From Toxonevra muliebris (Eukaryota; Arthropoda; Insecta; Diptera; Pallopteridae), in the NCBI GenBank assembly GCA_963691655.1, contig OY829328.1, positions 87,734,400-87,798,399 of the forward strand: DNA of 64,000 nucleotides, in the 5' to 3' direction. The notes beneath the pieces are model-generated. The model ran no database searches. It saw nothing but the letters and a program-made list of their open reading frames with translations, and was not told the origin of the DNA. The position numbers and the translations under genes were made by a program. Shown here one piece after another: positions 36,254 to 48,744 of this stretch; the first letter of the stretch is position 1, and every line of letters starts with the position of its first letter.

Positions 36254-38372
36254 GTTACCACATACCCGTTACCACATATACGTTACTAAAACAACATAAT
36301 TACCACATCATCCTCATCATGGTTGCACAATCAAGAAGATTGAGAAGAATGAGAATAAAATGTTGTAAGAATGACGAAAGCAAGCACCGAGAAATAGAAA
36401 TATGTATTGCCATAAATCGATAGACTTGTGTATGGTTTTAAGTTACCGCATCGCTGCTGAAAGCTAAAGGCTTTTTCCTTCTTCTTTTTGTTAACCCTTA
36501 TATCTATAAAAGAAAAGTAAAAAAAAGAAACAAACGTTAGCAACATGTTTTTTGTGTTGTCTGCTTTAACTGTTTTGGGCTGCTTTTGCTTCTCCACTGC
36601 CATTTCTTCAAATGGACAGACATGTGGTTAAAGTTCGACAAAAAAAAAAAGCATACATTCATATATATTACATATATGTACGTATAAAGCACGCATGAGG
36701 GTTAAGAATTTTTATATTTCTTTGAATACTGTGTATTTATATATGAGAAAATGTTTTTTTGTTTTATATATGGCTTAACTCTAAAAATAAGGGTTTGAAC
36801 TTCTTCTTCTACTATCCAACACATACACAGACATTTACATGCATGCATGTGTGTATGTTTGTTGGCGTCTTTATGTATATATGATTTTAGCACACGATTT
36901 CACCCCTTTTTATTGCGTCGTCATTTAGGTTTTTGTGCAAAATTTACGATCTGAGCGAATGTCCTTTTTTCGTATACATAAAACATACACACACAAACAC
37001 ACGCATGCATGTATGCATATATAAAACACACTCACACATGTACGTAAATATATGTGTTATAAAAATGTATATTTTTTCGAGTCGGAAAATACCATAAAGA
37101 AATCCGGAAATATGAGACGTCATCGTCATCTAGCATGACAGTTGGCAAACAACAACAAGCAGAAAAACGAAAAAAAGCAAGGAAGAAGGATGAGGCCTAG
37201 TAGCTGCGCGAAAAGGGATGAAGGATGTATGTAGTCGGTGCAGCAGAAGTTTATGTTTAAGGCAGCGAGAAGCTGTTGGGAAGGGGGCCTGAATAGAACA
37301 AGCAAGCGAGTTAAAATTGAGTTTTCAAAGTAAAAATGTTTGATATAAAAGTTTTGGACATACACACTTGAATGCATGCATGTGTATGTGAGCGAGTGTG
37401 TGCCATTTGTGTCCAATGTTTTTATAGCAGAACAACCCGTGCACCATCAGCTTCGTACCGCACTCATATTACATACAAAAAGAACGACCCTTTTTTCGCT
37501 TCAGCTTTTTTTTTCTTCCATTTTTCTTTTGGATTTTTTTTTTTTTTTTTTTAGTTTTTGTTATTTTTGCACGTCTTAACTTTATCCTTTAAGTTTAAGC
37601 AAGCAACATGCTGCGCTATGCGGCGCTTGCTTGAATGTACATATGAGTGATGGATGAGTTTATGGCACAAACACATATACAGAGAAACATATATGTATGT
37701 GTGTACTTTTACAATTTACGCATACAAATTTAATAAATGACTTTGAACTTTTCGTAGGCACGTTATGTGTTTAACGTTACGATTTTTCCTCTGTTTTTTT
37801 AATACGAAATACACACATACACACACAATTCTTACGCACGGCTTGCCGTGGTATTTAAACGTAACGTAACGTTTATATGTTTGTAGTACAGTGGGTTGAA
37901 AAGGGTGAGAGCTAAGCTAAACTTATACTCTCAGTTCCGTTAAAGAGTATATGAACTTTGTTTTTTTAAACACCAGAGAATTGGGGGTAAAGCCTGACTC
38001 CCTAGTCAACAATTGAAAGCAATAAGTTGGCCGCTGTGAAGGGTAAAAATTATTTGGTCAATTTTAACCCAAAGCTGAAAGATAATATTGGCTCCAGTTA
38101 ATCGTGATATAAAAACCTACTATAAAAATGCCACAAACTGGCCACAGTAATGGCGGGCGGCAATTGGCTGCTGAAGCCCTTGTCGTACCAAACCTACGTA
38201 AACCCAAAACTTTCGCCGTACCATATGAGAGAAGATACAATTTGAATTCTGTTATATTTAATGAATAGAGCTATTCACGATCTGGTAAAAATAATATTGC
38301 ACGAGTCCACTAAATCTAAGCTTTGCTTAGACAATTTGTTTGATTAAATATATCAACAGCTTCCAGTTCTAA
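36254..38372. other. Noncoding DNA, no gene seen
   Basis: AT-rich, with CATGCATG/TGTATG and CACACA simple sequence (36835-37060, 37370-37400), poly-T at about 37535-37552, and AACGTAACGTAACG near 37858. Open frames here follow these simple sequences. Confidence 0.5.
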
Positions 38373-38762
38373 TTGATTTCAAGTGACTTTAATTGACTTC
38401 AAAATCCCAATTGACTCCAAGTGAATTCAAGTGACTCCAAAAGACTTCAAATCTCAATTGACTCCAAGTGAATTCAAGTGACTCCAAAAGACTTCAAAAT
38501 CCCAATTGATTCCAAGTGAATTCAAGTGACTCCAATCGACTTCAAAATCCCAATTGATTCCAAGTGAATTCAAGTGACTCCAAAAGACTTCAAATTCCAA
38601 TTGACTCCAAGTGAATTCAAGTGACTCCAATTGACTTCAAATCCCCAACTGACTTCAAATCCCCAATTGACTTCAAGTGACTCCAATTGACTCCAAGTGA
38701 CTGCATGTGACTTCAAGTGACTCTAAGGCTATTCAAGAGACTCCAAGTGACTTCAAGGCAGT
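38373..38762. repeat. Minisatellite with about 48-bp units made of about 10-bp subrepeats
   Basis: A higher-order unit of 47-48 bp (CAATTGACTCCAAGTG..., then AATTCAAGTGACTCC, then AAAAGACTTCAAA) is repeated about five times from about 38412 to 38650. Within each unit, roughly 10-bp subrepeats of the form TTCAAGTGAC / TCCAATTGAC recur. They continue beyond the ordered part as a disordered tail to about 38760. No protein frame is maintained, since unit length varies between 47 and 48. Confidence 0.85.
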
Positions 38763-39222
38763 CATGATTTTGCAGTCATAAGATTGAATCTAAAAAAGAC
38801 TTTTCTAAATGAATAACCAATCGGTGACTCCGAAAAGACTTCTAAGTGTATTTTTTATTCTGAAGTCAAATATGTTATTCAATAACTGCAATCATGAATT
38901 GCCAGTTACTAACTGTGACTTCAAGGCATTGCAATTAAATTGAATGCATTCTTCTACAGCTCTGTTCTGGTCAGAGTGCACTAATAATCGTCACTATTTC
39001 TGCTCAAATAACAGCAAGAAGGTTATGGGTTCCCTCCTCTTTAGTCCCCTCCTTATGTTTTTTCTAATTAGTTTCGATTTCTGAGTTTAGATTTTGTATT
39101 TTAAATTTACAATTTAAAAATTGTGATGGGAAAATAAACAAACGATACGTCGCTGATTGTTGACTTTGCTTGGAGTAGTAATTAACAATTGATTGTGTTT
39201 TGTGAGAGTTTTTGGCTTTTAA
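38763..39222. other. Noncoding DNA, no gene seen
   Basis: AT-rich sequence between two repeat blocks; nothing recognised. Confidence 0.5.
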
Positions 39223-39350
39223 AAATATTAGAAAGCAAATCCTCTATTAAGAGTTAATCACCCTTGGTCAAGAATATTTCGCCTTTAAATATTAGAAAGC
39301 AAATTCTCCAATAATAGTTCATCACTCTTGGTCAAGAATATTTCGCCTTT
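39223..39350. repeat. Tandem duplication, 64-bp period
   Basis: Two adjacent copies share AATATTAGAAAGCAAAT and TTGGTCAAGAATATTTCGCC at an exact offset of 64 bp, with a handful of differences. Confidence 0.8.
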
Positions 39351-41946
39351 GAATCCTAAAGAGTAATAAAATATTTTATGGAAAGATACAACTCATAAGT
39401 TCTCGCTTTGCGTGGCTGTCATAAGCTTTCATATGTCAATTTTCTTCAAAAGAATTTTTGAATTTAGAATTTTTTTCTAATTTTTTAAAACTTCAAAAAG
39501 TTTGAATAGATCTTGAAAAAATGCAAAGACTCACACCAATTTGTTCTGTGTTTTGAGGTTTTTTCCGGCGTGATCTTTTTAAATGTTTCTTCTGGCACCT
39601 GACCATTGTATAGCGTTTCTTCTGCTTTACAGATTTCATATATTTTTGAACCAGAAATGGTTCTCAATGTATTCAGGTGTGCTCTTATCCTCATTTCAAA
39701 TTATTTTTCGTACATTGTAACTTCAAAACCATTAAGGATATAACAAGTATGTCTTCAATAATTTGTTAGAAGTATTATATAATTCTGTATATAAATTTAT
39801 AGCATTTCATACACTGTATGACGTGGTCATGTATGCAAGTATGTAATTCAATATGAGTTTTTGGTATGGGTTTTTTGTTGCAAATGTTGTCGCCGCCACC
39901 GCTGCTGCTGCTGTAAATGTAAACCCTTATTTTCATTTTTATTGTTATTTTTCGCTGTTTTGTTGTGTGTTTGTGAGTGTGCGGGGGTGGAATTTTTATA
40001 TGCGCCTACATTTTCATTTACGTGTCTAACTTGTATCACACATATGCAGGCAGGCAGGCAGGCAGACATTCAGACAGACATACCTACATAAGTATTGTGT
40101 ACATGCAATCTAACGGCTGCTGTGGCAATCAAAAATTAATACCTCTTTCTTTTTCCCATTTTGGTATTATTTTTACGTAAAATTTCATATATTTTCCAAG
40201 GATTTTTGTTTGGTTTTGTTTACGCAACAAATTCTTTTCACAATTTTTCGGTTGATAGGTAGTAAACTTTTTAATTTGTACTCGTATTTGTGAAGGTACT
40301 CAATAACTTTTTTGCTGAGATATATGTATGTGTATTATATATATTATGTAAGTAAAAGTATATACATAAAAATTTCATAATACTGGAGAATTAATAATCC
40401 TTTTATGGTTGTATGTATTTGATGGGTTCCTTATTGTTTTTCTAATGCAATATGCACATAATACTTTGAAAATTTATTGGAAATGTAATCAATAAAGCTT
40501 TATTTTACATAAGAATTTAGAGACTATCAAACAAGTGAAAATATGACATACTTTGAAGATGACTGAAAGTTAATTTAAAATATATTTTTAACATTATTTA
40601 ATGCCCACGCTTTCAATGAAGCCATTTTTCACTTAGATCCTAATGCAAAAGGACCATATTAATCCACTTATCACCCGTTTAAGGAATTAAAAAAGTAACT
40701 TGAAAAGCAATATTCAAAAAAAGTCTACTAATTGAGGAAGCTAAAGGGTTAATAAACCAAAAAAAGTGTGTTAGAGAAAATTTTAGTTTTCAGATGCAAA
40801 AATAACCAAAGTTATTGTTAATGATTCCAAAACAGACTTGAAAACAGTGCTCTGCTTTAATTCTTCTTTCCATAAGCAGACGTTGATCCTGGTATTTATG
40901 TGTGAGATATATCACTGGAAAATATTTGGCACCAACATACCTAAAAATTTTGAAATTGCTGTCCTGCATGTCGCTCATGCGCACGTTCTGTGGTCTAATA
41001 CGAAAAGAAAAATCATAGAAATCTTAATGAAATCCATGTATGTCAATATTTGTAAGCGGTTTTAGCAACTTTTAAGTCACAGGATAATATTGTTGACTCT
41101 AAAAACTCGCACCTAAAAAAAAAAAATAAAACAATAACATTCATACAAAAGAAAGAAACGAAAAAACAAATAGTCAAAGGATTTCCCCCCAAATAAAAAA
41201 CAATATAAGTAAATGATTTTTTGTGTTTTTTTTTTGCGTTAGTGTGATTTTCTTCTTCAAAGGTTGCGTGCCGGTAAAAGAGTTTCTTGAGTTTGCTCAA
41301 TTAACCTGCGCTCAAGCAATAAATATTTGCATAAGGATAACGAGCAACATGTTGCACATGATTGCTGATGGAAGAAAGGATGTTTGCATTCGTTTACTCT
41401 TTTTTTTTTTTAAATCTCGTTTGTGGTTATGGTGTTAATTTATATGCGTCCGCCACAAAAAAAAACAAAAACAAAACCGCAGCTGAGGTACGTACACTAA
41501 TTGAAATTTGTGGCAGCCTCGAATGTATATCTGCCATAGGTTGAAGAGTTTTAGACATGTTGCTGATAAGCGTTGCATGTGTATCGCTGTGATTTGTTTA
41601 GGATTTCAACTGATTGAGTTGAGAAATCTGTTAGATTTTTTCTATGATTTCGTGGTTTATTGTTTGATTTTTGATAAGCTCTTCCTTCCTTTCACTGCTG
41701 TGTGGTATAGATAAAAATTGAAGGCGGTTTCTTTTGGTCTCATTGTTGTTTCCCTTATTTGAAGAATTTATCTATTATGTTGAGGTATATTTATTAACAG
41801 GTGATTGTTACAACACTCGTAGATACTTTGCATATGATTTTTAAAATCAAAGCAAAAAAAAAAAAAAAAAAATGTATGCCATAAATATTTCCTGTAATTT
41901 TTCTATCTTATTTGGAAATATTTCTTAAGAATGAAGAGGAAATGGT
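39351..41946. other. Noncoding DNA, no gene seen
   Basis: AT-rich with CTG/CCGCCG patches near 39895 and a (GCAG)n run. Open frames at 40838-41065, 41043-41300 and neighbours overlap each other on both strands and have no family signal. Confidence 0.5.
40046..40066. repeat. (GCAG)n tetranucleotide microsatellite
   Basis: About five GCAG units, running into CAGACA repeats. Confidence 0.85.
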
Positions 41947-42300
41947 CAGAGGCGGATCTATGATTTGGGTTTGGGGGGGGCTGAATTTGCTTAATTATAG
42001 GATAATTATCAGACCAATTTCCAGGCCAAAAATTTCGATCAGAATCTAGACCTAAAACCAGTTAAAACATCTGATCAAAATTTATACCAAAATTTAGACA
42101 AATACTAAAAAATAAACTCGAATCAAATCATCTTGATGCTCAAACCAAAACATCAGTTTAAAGCCGACCAGACCAAATTCAGACCAATCAAACCAAAACG
42201 AAGATCAAATTCGAAGCCAATTTTATGCTAAAGATATTGAGAATAAAACCAATATGAGAGCGGCTGCAGCCGGTCAGGGCGGGGTCAAAAATCCGAAATA
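41947..42300. mobile_element. Partial copy (left end) of the 21.9-kb hAT-like family
   Basis: CAGAGGCGGATCTATGATTT, then GGGTTTGGGGGGGG, matches the left end at 21885. It is followed by the same kind of AGACCAAATTC words to about 42240. The right end was not found; a different hAT-like element begins about 115 bp downstream. The boundary at 42300 is approximate. Confidence 0.65.
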
Positions 42301-42415
42301 GAAACTAAGAATTTTTCTGCAAAACATCGTCACTTGGCTGGCAAAACTCCAAGAGTAAAAATTGCCCTAGAAAAGCTTTTCAATTCGTTGTTCGGATGCG
42401 GTATAACGTGTAGAC

Positions 42416-43279
42416 CAAGGCCGTATTTAGGGGGGAGGTTTTGGGGGTTCTGACCTCCCCCCCCCCCCCCGAAATATGGAAACTTTCTTCTATTTTTGAT
42501 ATTATTGTAATTGCCAGTGGATGAAAAAAAAGTCAAAATAAAATCTATTGAACAGTTTTTAAATATTTTTTACTTCCATCGGTTTCTTTCTAAAAAGTCA
42601 AATATAAAAAACTGAACTTGAAATCTTAGTTACACTATGCGACCAGATCCGATTTGTTTTCTTTGACATGAGGTTTGACTTTGGATACAAAAAGAAAAGA
42701 TGATGCTGAGCAATTCTGCATTTATAGTTTTTCTAGGTCAGTAACTGTTTTTGATTTACAGTTTCGGGGTTAGGGCTCATTTGGAAGGGCATGATTCAGC
42801 CTATAATTTCTGGATTTCGAAGTTTGTAGCACGCCAGTGTTCAGCTCTCCAATTTTTAAAAATGGCCAAAAATTCTATTTTTGGGTTTTCCATCCCATTT
42901 TTCCGTGTCGTGATAGGAAATTTTTAACCTCAGATTCGTGTTCAGTATAAAAAATTCATTCACAAACACTAGAAACCATTTTATTCGCAAAGCCCATGTA
43001 GGGCAGTAGTAGTGGATCAGCTCCAAAGTTTTAGGAAACAATCTGAAAATGTAATTAATTCTTTAACCCATTATTGCTCAGAGCACCCCGAATCGGAAGA
43101 CTTCTTTCAATGCAGTAACTGCACGAGTTTTGATAATCATTTGAAAAAAATGAACCCCTGACTATTTTTAGTATTTTTGGTAATTTTTTTGAGGTCGGGC
43201 TCATCATCAGTAATGGCAAGTCAATGTCAATTTTCTTCGAATGAAAACCCACCCCGAAAAAATCGTTGCTACGGCCCTG
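42416..43279. mobile_element. Second non-autonomous hAT-like element with near-perfect 8-bp duplication
   Basis: The left end CAAGGCCGTATTTAGG and the right end in reverse complement, CAGGGCCGTAGCAACG, share the first 10 bases except one, with G-rich sequence following. The flanks GTGTAGAC (42408-42415) and CTGTAGAC (43280-43287) match at 7 of 8 bases, as expected for an old hAT insertion. The 864-bp body has no transposase frame. A C-rich run at 42455-42471 sits just inside the left end. Confidence 0.75.
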
Positions 43280-43287
43280 CTGTAGAC

Positions 43288-46200
43288 CCCTTCTATTCAT
43301 ACACAAATATAACCGAAACAACTGAATGGATGCGAAAAACTCGGTCTAGGTCTTCCGTGGCATAGTAGCCTTAAAAATGATCAAAAAAGTTCATCTGAAT
43401 TTTCGATTTTAAAAGTTCAGAAAAACTATGAATAGGTCATCGGAAAATGGTGGGATCGAAACAATTTCAAAATATTTAACCTCATTTCAAAATATTTCAC
43501 TTGGAAATGATACTCTCTTTCAAGCCGAAATGCTCCAGATTCAGGTTTAGTGTTTTCTATCATTAAAAAGGTTTCAGATTTCATTTACGTATACTTTTGG
43601 GGGAACAGTGAATGAAGAGATCACACTAAATTACAATAGAATCTATAAACATTTTTGAAGGGAGCTAAAATGTATCTTTACATTCCCCTTTCCTTATTTT
43701 GTACCATTCATTATTTGTTCCAAATCATTGATTTCAATTAAAACAAAGTGTTCAACATAAATGGACATAATCAAACCTCTCAACAACAAGAACGTTGACT
43801 TATTTTATATGTAAAGAAAGTATATAAATTATAGTATTACATAACGAATATATATGTGTATGTTTCCTTAACCTATTGAAAAGCGGAACTGAATAATATT
43901 AAAACTAATGAACGGCGTTCATGCTCATGTAGAGTTAGTTAAGTAAGAATAAAAAGAGCGGGCGATCCAGTGATCTCTATCCTTAGCAACAGTTAGTTAT
44001 TGATCTAATGGTAAGATCTCGTTAGTGAAGAACAATATTGATTGGGCAGAGGAAAAAGAACTTACGTATAAATGGAAAAAACATGTTAAGTGAGCATTGC
44101 TAATGTATTATTGATTGAAAAAATAGAAAAATTAATTAGCAATAAACAAAATTCTAATGGGTAAATGGACATATGAATAGTTTAAGCAATAAAAGTTAAA
44201 ATGAGAAAAAAATATTAAAAAGGGACAAAAGAAAATATTAAATTTTAATACTTATGCTAACCAGAGGTAAGATGAACAAAATAATATTTCTTAGTTAAAA
44301 CTTTAAGGGCTATAAGAAAATTAAGATATTAGTGTAAAATAGGAATTTCTAAATAAAACTAAACAGAAGTTAATCGTAGACTACGATTTAGAAATGGTTT
44401 GCCTTTTCTAAAATAATATAAAGTTTATGTTTGAAATTACTACTTTCTGTTTTGGATCAGAAATGATTAATCGCTCCGACACCTGACGAGTTCATTATTA
44501 TTTTTAGTCCTAATTTCTGCTAGATTAGTTCATAAATAAATTCATATTCCTAGAAACTTAACCTGCAATTATTTTCAATTTCATATATTATTATGAAATT
44601 TGAAACCTTCTCTTTTTTCGTTCTAACTCCAGGCCAATTAATAAATAAAGACACCAAGTCAATAAACAAGAGCTACAAAAAAAAAAAAAAAAAAAAACAA
44701 ATGCGCCTAAAGTAACAAATTAACCCTTGGTTTAAATGAAACTAACACTTTCAAAGAAAATCATTCCGAAATAGACTGAAAAAAAATCAGACACACGTCA
44801 AAATCGCTGCTGCTTGCGTGGCTGCTTGTTGTCTGACTTCAAACAGCAGCCTCAAATCAAATTAACGCCAACATATGGCAACAATGAACTTGAAAGCGAG
44901 CGTGTTCATGATCAAATGCCAAGAAAACAAGCGCATGTAATTTGAAGAACTTTTAATTTGATTATTCAGAGGAAATATATTAAAAGCAAACGCCCACAAA
45001 AATCTTTGGAAGTATAAAATTACTAAATGCAACCTTTTTCTAAAATGTTAATCTTAAATGTTTTGCTAAATGATCGTAAGCACGTGAGCGTTGATTTTTC
45101 AACAACTATCAAGAAAAAAGGGGTGCCAAACTCTACGCTTTCTATTTAGTTTGAAGATCATATAAAAAAAACTTTGTGTGTGCACCACAAAAATTAACCG
45201 ATCTCACCACTTTATTAAAGCAACAAAACGTGAATACGATCATTTATTGTAAACATGATCGTAAGATTTAATTCTTCCTTTTTCTTTTTTTGTTATATGG
45301 AAGGGGGAATTTGGAAGAATTCTTAAAAAAATAAACAAATAAATTAAGGGTTACACAACTCAAAGAGAGAAAAGACATAATATTCTTTTTAAGAAGCAGC
45401 AAGCAACAAGAAGATTATAGACTATCAAAAGACACGATCATATTAAGAATATAATAATAAAAAAAGCCACTGAATGTAAAGTAAGAAGAAGCAGCTAAAA
45501 AAAAGGAAAAACGAAAGGGGAAAAATCTACAATGAAGATGTGGAAGTAAGAGCAAGAAAAAAAGGGTCACATGCCGCGATCACTTGAAGATCTTATTATA
45601 GCTGCTTCGGTTGACTGTTGCTGCTGTTACTTCGTGAAGAAAAAAGAAGAGAAAAAGGTGTTGAGCTATAGTTTAAGAGGGGTTAAATGCTTCCACAACT
45701 AAGCAACTAATGATGATGATGATGATCTCATGTGTTGCCATGGGGTTAATTTAAAGCACCTCAAATCTATGAGCGCCACGCGTTTCTGTTTTCTTAAAAT
45801 ATTTCAGCTCTGTTCACTTAAGAAAAGGGTAAATATTTTGGGTATATTTGTGTGTGCATTGCATGCTTAAGTAGCTATAAAGTATTTGTAGTCGCAGTTG
45901 ATGCGGCAGACCGCCCATAATTTGCTGGCATATTCTAAAATTCAATGTCGGATTGTACATTTTTGTTTGTTTTTATATGCTTAAGGTGTTTTCAGCTCAA
46001 GTGTTTCTTTTATTATACTTAATATATTCATTTTATGATGGGGTTATTTTAAGCATTTCTTCAGTTTGATTTAATAGAACATTATAAATGTCATTCACGT
46101 GTCAAATTAATCATACTAGCGTGTCTAAGTTTAGGGAAACCACTTGACATTCATTTGATTTAGTAGTTCTTATCATTATCTATTTTCTTGTGGGGTGGTT

Positions 46201-47161
46201 AGTCATGGAACGCCTATATTGATGAGTAAAAAATTTATTTAGAATGTGGTTTGAATTATTGATTTGTAGAAAATGATGATCAGTAAATATAACATGAGTT
46301 GTGGGGAACTTTATGGGAAGGTATTTCGGAGTAATGTGATTCCGTTCAAAGGAATTTCTGTAGAAACTATGAAAGTTAAATAGTTAAAAGATTTTCAAAG
46401 TGGAGGACTCTTTATACTGAAGGAAATCTAATTTAAAAAGGACTCAAGATTTTATGACAAGTATAAAAAAGTATTGCAAGGTTAACGATTATAGTAATAT
46501 AGTCTCCACACTTCCCACTCCCACTCTACTCATTACCATCTTTTGAACGCATTTTGTGGTCTGATGACTCAATACCGAACATAGCCAAACAAATTAAAAA
46601 TAGGAGAAAGGAAATGAACTCAAGCTCATTGAACAACGGCAATTAGAAAAATAAATGAGCTCAAAACTCATCCAAGTGAAAAATTGGCTAAACAGGCAGA
46701 GAGAGAATAACTCGCGCTTTGCTTTGAACACCACGCATCTTCAAAGCTGAGGTCTATGTCATAAGACGAGGAGCAAGCTCTATCAATCCTCTTGTATCTA
46801 TTTAGATCTATTTAACGAGCTAGGCAAGTCAGCGAAGTAGAGTTAAGGAAAGCTGCTGGTTGAGGGCTTCAACCTAAAAATAACAATTCAATTTTTAAGG
46901 TTAGTAAAAATAACCCAAGAATGAATGAATTTTGGTTCTATCTACAATACACTGAAATATAGGGGCACATCCTCTTTCAGTGTGAGGCGCTCACTCACAG
47001 ATATCACTCACAGATATATATTACCTAAAATGTAAAGGGACTCGGAAGAGTAGAGCCACAGCTCATTTTGAGAATTCTAAGATAAAATCTAAGCTTAAAG
47101 GAAATGGAAGTACGATAGATCGTATTGGTTGCAGTACATAAGACACCATTTTATAATTCAA
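43288..47161. other. Noncoding DNA, no gene seen
   Basis: AT-rich. A 21-nt poly-A run at 44677-44697 follows two overlapping AATAAA words (44640-44649); it may be the tail of an old retroposed copy, but no body or target duplication was found. A GATGATGATGATGAT run is at about 45711-45725, and TCACTCACAGATAT occurs twice near 46990-47018. Confidence 0.5.
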
Positions 47162-48744
47162 CCTGCTGACCCGGCTAACGTTGTTTTGCCCTTTCTGCGA
47201 AAAAGCACGCAAATTTAAAAAGAATTAAGTACTTAATGTTTAAAATTGAACATTGGTAATGACAATTCAGGCTTAAAGTCCGTCCATTGAAAAATTCTAC
47301 ATTTAAAAATGTGTCTCATTATTAACATTTTCAAAAGTATTTAACTTGCAGAGCTGTACATTAAAAACAGAGAATCAATACAAATGAAAATCTCAAATCA
47401 ATATTGTGTTAATTAAATTTTAGAAATGAAAGTTTACATTGCGTCTGGATGACCAGAAAATGAAACATTTTTATTGTATTATCACCGATGTGAACTCAAC
47501 GACGTGTACGAAAACAACTCAAGTCTGATAGCAAAGAACAAAGTGGATATTTACAACCAAAAAAATAAACCTTAGGCGCATCAGTGAGTGACCTTCGACA
47601 AAAACAAAGCCATATCGTCTGATGATACCGTTTGTGCAAAATTATTAACCCAGTTGATGCTAAAGGGGTCATTCAGCTGTTGGATAGAAATTCCAGCATA
47701 TCTGTAGTAAAAAGCAATAACTTTTAAGTGTTTTTTTTTTTTTTTTGTTAAAAAATTTTATTAGATTTCAGTTGAATCAATATTTCCGGAGGCTCTATAT
47801 TCATATCAAAGGCCATTCTAGAAATTATATCTAAAAATTATTTAAAAATTTGAACCAATTTGATATTTATTATAAATATAGCATTTGTTAAAGCGCCACC
47901 TAACGGATTTTAAGACAGCGAAGCAAGGCCTTAAGATATTTCATAAAGTAGTAGAAATAATAGTAGGAAAAAGAATAGAAAATAATATTAAAAATTGTTA
48001 TAAAAAAGTAGAAAAAAGGTAGCAGAAAAAGTAGTAGAAAAATTGTTAAACATAGTAGTACAAAAATAGTAAAAATGGAGTAGAAAGAGTGGTAGAAATA
48101 ATAGTAAAAAATAATAGTAGAAACAACTGTAAAAAAGTAGTAAAAAATAGTAGTGAAAAATAGCAGAAAGTAGTAGTAGAAAATAAGAAAAAATTTATTA
48201 AAAAAGCAGTAGAAAAAAGTACTAAAAAAGTATTAGTTGAAAAAGTAGTAGAAAATAACAAAAATTTGCAGAAGAAAAGGAGTTTAAAAGTAGTAGAAAA
48301 TAGTAGTAGAAATAGTAGTAGAATTAGTAGTTAAAATAGTAGTAGAAAATAAAAAGGGAGCAGGGTCCCACTAATTCAACAAGCTGAAGGAATCTAAATC
48401 TTAGTACCGTACCATAACTGCTTCCCAAGATATCTCATAATGGAAATTCATGTTATATGGAAGGTGACACACCCCCTTTGTCAGTCCCACCCATATTTTT
48501 GTTGTAGCATGGCATTGTCAATTCTTGTTATTGTACCAAATTTCTGTACTATGCTATAAATGGTTCTTTAGATATACCCAAAAAACTATTTGGATTGTAT
48601 GGGAGGTGCCACGCCCACTTTACTAAAAGCCATTATGAATAGCTATGAACCATCGTCCCTCCTAAGAAAATATATTCTGGAAATATGACTTCAATCGATC
48701 CAGTCATACACTTAAAACTCTACGATTATATACGTATATAAAGA
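47162..48744 (-). mobile_element. Helitron-like repeat, copy 1 (minus orientation)
   Basis: On the minus strand the copy starts TCTTTATATACG with an A just outside. It ends CCGGGTCAGCAGG with a T just outside, after a short inverted block (GGCAAAACAACGTTAGCC). A Helitron normally starts with TC, ends in a hairpin then CTRR, and lies between A and T; here the last four bases are CAGG rather than CTRR, so the call is tentative. The body has two degenerate units with the motif GGCACCTCCCATACAA / GTCACCTTCCATATAAC, the word CCGTTAGGTGGCGC (complement of 47893-47906), and an AGTAGTAGAAA array. Copy 2 at 62183 shares the start, one unit and the array. No Rep/helicase gene is present. Confidence 0.55.
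47945..48355. repeat. AGTAGTAGAAAAA array
   Basis: More than twenty AGTAGTAGAAA-like units of about 10-15 bp, separated by variable A runs. The inverse array is at 62400-62850 and has the same flank (GTCCCACTAATTCAACAA at 48367-48384), so the array belongs to the element and is not an independent microsatellite. Confidence 0.85.

Noticed and set aside
37372..37579. Overlapping open frames with Cys and Phe runs
   Set aside because: They follow TGTG simple sequence and a long poly-T run.
38373..38762. CRISPR-like array
   Set aside because: Units are contiguous, with internal subrepeats and no unique spacers, and the genome is eukaryotic.
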